Shown here: positions 61,986-64,000 of the stretch, piece after piece
Position numbering within the stretch: position 1 is the first letter of the stretch
How the letters are laid out: each line of letters begins with the position of its first letter
NCBI RefSeq assembly: GCF_007991275.1
Contig: NZ_BJYA01000020.1
Span: forward strand, 18,018-82,017
DNA from: Alkalibacillus haloalkaliphilus
Lineage (GTDB): Bacteria; Bacillota; Bacilli; Bacillales; Alkalibacillaceae
Length of the DNA stretch: 64,000 bases
Direction: 5' to 3'
Notes under the pieces: model-generated
The model's input: the letters and a program-made list of their open reading frames with translations, nothing else
Told to the model about the DNA's origin: nothing
Database searches by the model: none
Made by a program: the position numbers and the translations under genes

Positions 61986-62651
61986 GTGACGATCCGTGTA
62001 TGGTTAAAATTCTTTATAATGCTATTAGCGATCGGTGCAATATCTACAGTTATTACAAGCTTTTTTGTTTCTACACATGCTTATGAACCATATCTAAATC
62101 CATTTGATCCATGGGAAATCTTTGGAGCACTCTTATGGTATTCAGGCTATGGCTTAGTATTTAGTGTAATTGCTCAAATGGGCTTTTTCGCATACCTAAC
62201 ATTGCACCAATTCGGTAAAGGCTTTTTCGGGCGCTTTTGGACACATGCCCAAGTTATTATGATCGGTTTTGTTCTTTTTGAGTTAGTTTATCTGAGGTAT
62301 CACCAAGACGCAGGTCCAGAAGGTCTATTTCCTTATATAGTAGTCGCTGCGATGATTGCAATTTATGGTTATGCAGTTGCGAAATTAAAAGCGAAAGAAA
62401 CACACCCGCGTGCGTTTCTACCGGCTCTATTCTTTATGATCGTTGTAACGACCATTGAATGGATTCCAGCTTTACAGACTGGTGATCCGGAGTGGATTAT
62501 GCTAATGGTTGTTCCTTTATTAGCATGTAACACATACCAATTATTAAAGCTTCACCGCATCGTAGGGTTCAACAACCCAGAAGACACTGAAGCTAAGAAA
62601 AGTCAACAAACTAATACAAAACCAAATCAAAATGGCAAAAAGAAAAAGTAA
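61986..62651 (+). CDS. kbaA: KinB-signalling pathway activator KbaA
   Basis: Integral membrane protein required for KinB to feed phosphate into the sporulation phosphorelay in B. subtilis. GTG start after AGGGGGAAG; 221 residues, about six TM segments (for example WLKFFIMLLAIGAISTVITSFFV, WYSGYGLVFSVIAQMGFFAYL, AQVIMIGFVLFELVYL), ending in a Lys/Asn/Gln-rich cytoplasmic tail. An extended -10 (TGATAAAAT, 61938-61946) is a possible promoter. Its stop codon abuts the stop of pdaB on the other strand. Confidence 0.93.
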   Translation: MTIRVWLKFFIMLLAIGAISTVITSFFVSTHAYEPYLNPFDPWEIFGALLWYSGYGLVFSVIAQMGFFAYLTLHQFGKGFFGRFWTHAQVIMIGFVLFELVYLRYHQDAGPEGLFPYIVVAAMIAIYGYAVAKLKAKETHPRAFLPALFFMIVVTTIEWIPALQTGDPEWIMLMVVPLLACNTYQLLKLHRIVGFNNPEDTEAKKSQQTNTKPNQNGKKKK

Positions 62652-63410
62652 TTAATCAAGAGGGGTAATATCAACGTTTGCAGGTGACAGAAGTTCTGTA
62701 ACTGTTAAAAACTGATACCCCTCTTCTTTTTTATTTTCAATTAAGTTCTCAATTACATCTGGTGTAACTGTTAAGTTGTCTTGAGCAAAGAACAGCATAA
62801 TGTCCCCTTCATCAACTTGGTCGCTTAAATGCTGGCTTACCTCTTCAGCTTCACTATTATGTTTAACATTTGCATAAATACTCCAAAAAACTGATTCATA
62901 ACCTAACTGATGAATCGTGTCGATTACAAATTGATCATATTCATTTTCGGGTGGTCTAACATATGTTAGAGGTTCATACCCTAAGTTTGTGAGCACTGTA
63001 GTACCATTCTCTATATCTTCTTCGATATATGTAGCGGATTTTTCTTTATAGGGATCATCATAAAACCCTAATAACCCAACTTCGTGATTTTCTTCAATAA
63101 TAAGCTCAGCTAAATCCTCATTTCTTAAAGCCCATTCACCATTAATGAAAAATGTAGCTTGTACATCCTGTTGTTGTAAAACATCAAGAATATCAATGAT
63201 GACATCGTCGCCCCATTTAACATTAAACGTTAATGCAATTTCAGGTTCACCTTTCAAGCTTTTAGTAATAGCACCAGATGGAGTTGCATCAGGAGATCCA
63301 ACATTTAATACATATGTTGTAGAGAAATGTACAGATGTAATTGTAAGTAAAATTAAAATGACAGCTAACATCCACTTCTTCCAACTTGTCCAATTTAGAG
63401 CAAAGAACAT
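62652..63410 (-). CDS. pdaB: PdaB-like polysaccharide deacetylase-family protein
   Basis: A 252-residue NodB-fold protein with an N-terminal TM anchor (WMLAVILILLTITSVHFSTTYVL). In B. subtilis PdaB is needed for spore cortex stability. The usual motif 1 TFDDGP is TFNVKWGDD here, with Asn63 at the catalytic-base position, and the metal-binding H-x3-H motif 2 is replaced by GLLGFYDDPY. Motif 3 remains as VRPPENEYD. So the protein may be catalytically inactive or atypical. Position next to kbaA and before the rRNA promoters matches pdaB of Bacillus. Confidence 0.9.
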   Translation of the reverse strand: MFFALNWTSWKKWMLAVILILLTITSVHFSTTYVLNVGSPDATPSGAITKSLKGEPEIALTFNVKWGDDVIIDILDVLQQQDVQATFFINGEWALRNEDLAELIIEENHEVGLLGFYDDPYKEKSATYIEEDIENGTTVLTNLGYEPLTYVRPPENEYDQFVIDTIHQLGYESVFWSIYANVKHNSEAEEVSQHLSDQVDEGDIMLFFAQDNLTVTPDVIENLIENKKEEGYQFLTVTELLSPANVDITPLD

Positions 63411-63554
63411 TGTTTACCCAACCTTTATTAGAAGTTTAGATTTCTGAAATATATATATGATTAATTGCATAGTTTTAGAATGGTGATTATACATAAAGCA
63501 AAGTTAATTGGTAAAAATTAAAAATATAAAAGTTGAGAAATGGAAGTGAATGAA

Positions 63555-63791
63555 ATGATTGGTTTAATGGTTAATGATCAAGAGCAGAAGGAGCTCGAGT
63601 ATTTGTTAAAAAGAGAAATGGATGAATTACTATACGATTTCAGTCATCACGATCTTGACCCACAAGTACAACAAGCTATTAAGGAACGTTACGCGCTTCT
63701 ATTTAATATATATAAACGGTTCGCAAGTAAAAAAGAGTGCCTAAAGTATACCCCACATAAAAACTTGTTTATGTTAAATAAAAAATTATAA
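63555..63791 (+). CDS. Small conserved-looking protein of unknown function
   Basis: A 78-residue protein, mostly helical and charged: VNDQEQKELEYLLKREMDELLYDFSHHDLDPQVQQAIKERYALLFNIYKRFASKKECLKYTP. The pattern resembles short hypothetical proteins of Bacilli with an EYLLKREMEELL core, but I cannot name it. I favour ATG 63555 (MIGLMVND), after GGAAGTGAATG; ATG 63540 is also possible. It lies alone between pdaB and the presumed rRNA promoters. Confidence 0.65.
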   Translation: MIGLMVNDQEQKELEYLLKREMDELLYDFSHHDLDPQVQQAIKERYALLFNIYKRFASKKECLKYTPHKNLFMLNKKL

Positions 63792-63798
63792 AAAGGTA

Positions 63799-63828
63799 TT
63801 GATGAACCTATAAGGCATATGGTATATT
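63799..63828 (+). promoter_or_regulatory. Upstream promoter candidate of the rRNA region
   Basis: TTGATG (63799-63804) and TATATT (63823-63828), 18 bp apart. Weaker than the next two. Confidence 0.4.
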
Positions 63829-63894
63829 TATTTTCGTCGTCAAAAGACACGACAAAAAGCGTAAACAAACGTCTTAAACTTTTAATAATAGTTA

Positions 63895-63923
63895 TTGACA
63901 CTTCATTTGATAAATGCTAAATT
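63895..63923 (+). promoter_or_regulatory. Probable rRNA operon promoter P1
   Basis: Perfect -35 TTGACA at 63895-63900, then 17 bp to TAAATT at 63918-63923 with TG one base before it. A CGCTTTT/AAAAGCG hairpin lies just downstream. Confidence 0.7.
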
Positions 63924-63976
63924 ATTAAAGTCGCTTTTTTGAAAAGCGCAAGACAAAAAAATAATTAACAAAGTTG

Positions 63977-64000
63977 TTGACACCAATTAAACAACTTGTT
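63977..64000 (+). promoter_or_regulatory. Probable rRNA operon promoter P2 (cut by window)
   Basis: A second TTGACA at 63977-63982, 82 bp after the first. Its -10 box would start at or beyond base 64000. Tandem promoters of this kind, after pdaB, point to a following rRNA operon. Confidence 0.6.

Overview
The window comes from the chromosome of a low-GC, endospore-forming Bacillaceae bacterium. It carries the str, S10, spc and alpha ribosomal clusters in Bacillus order. It ends with cwlD, salA, gerD, kbaA and pdaB, which in Bacillus subtilis lie just before an rRNA operon, and the last bases look like rRNA promoters. Several secreted or surface proteins are very acidic (the TAXI receptor, the GerD tail). 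That fits a salt-tolerant or alkaliphilic member of the family, but the genus cannot be read from this sequence.

Layout. 1-15075: rplA (5' end cut by the window), rplJ, rplL, ybxB, rpoB, rpoC, rplGB, rpsL, rpsG, fusA, tuf, with an L10-type leader. 15076-30422: S10-spc-alpha block from rpsJ to rplQ, including secY, adk, map, a KOW-domain gene and infA. 30574-33789: ecfA1-ecfA2-ecfT-truA. 33789-47860: a complete IMP-synthesis operon purEKBCSQLFMNHD followed by folD, placed between truA and rplM-rpsI, which are adjacent in B. subtilis. It has a PurR-type operator and a guanine riboswitch in front, and a ZTP-type riboswitch in front of folD. 47898-48872: rplM-rpsI with their own promoter. 49072-59192: accessory stretch: ABC-2 transporter, a cation exchanger under a yybP-ykoY (manganese) riboswitch, a TAXI-TRAP transporter, an RDD-SppA-RDD cluster and ydbS-ydbT. 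59293-63410: sporulation and germination block. 63800-64000: tandem promoters pointing out of the window.

Most of the window is a growth-rate-dominated expression block: translation, transcription, secretion and vitamin-uptake energising genes, then nucleotide synthesis. The pur-folD unit reads three purine signals (PurR/PRPP, guanine and ZTP) and links purine synthesis to the one-carbon supply made by FolD.

The strongest unusual observations are these. (1) The TAXI receptor is circularly permuted: the segment that is normally C-terminal comes first and the normally N-terminal segment comes last. (2) RpoB has Tyr where rifampicin-sensitive enzymes have Asp (E. coli 516). (3) Five copies of a TTCGCCGGA-type motif sit at 20-21 bp steps between purH and purD. 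(4) The cwlD ribosome-binding site lies in one arm of a 13-bp hairpin whose loop contains a sigma-E-like -10 box. (5) A predicted cation exchanger is under a manganese-type riboswitch. All identifications are by reading; no search was run.
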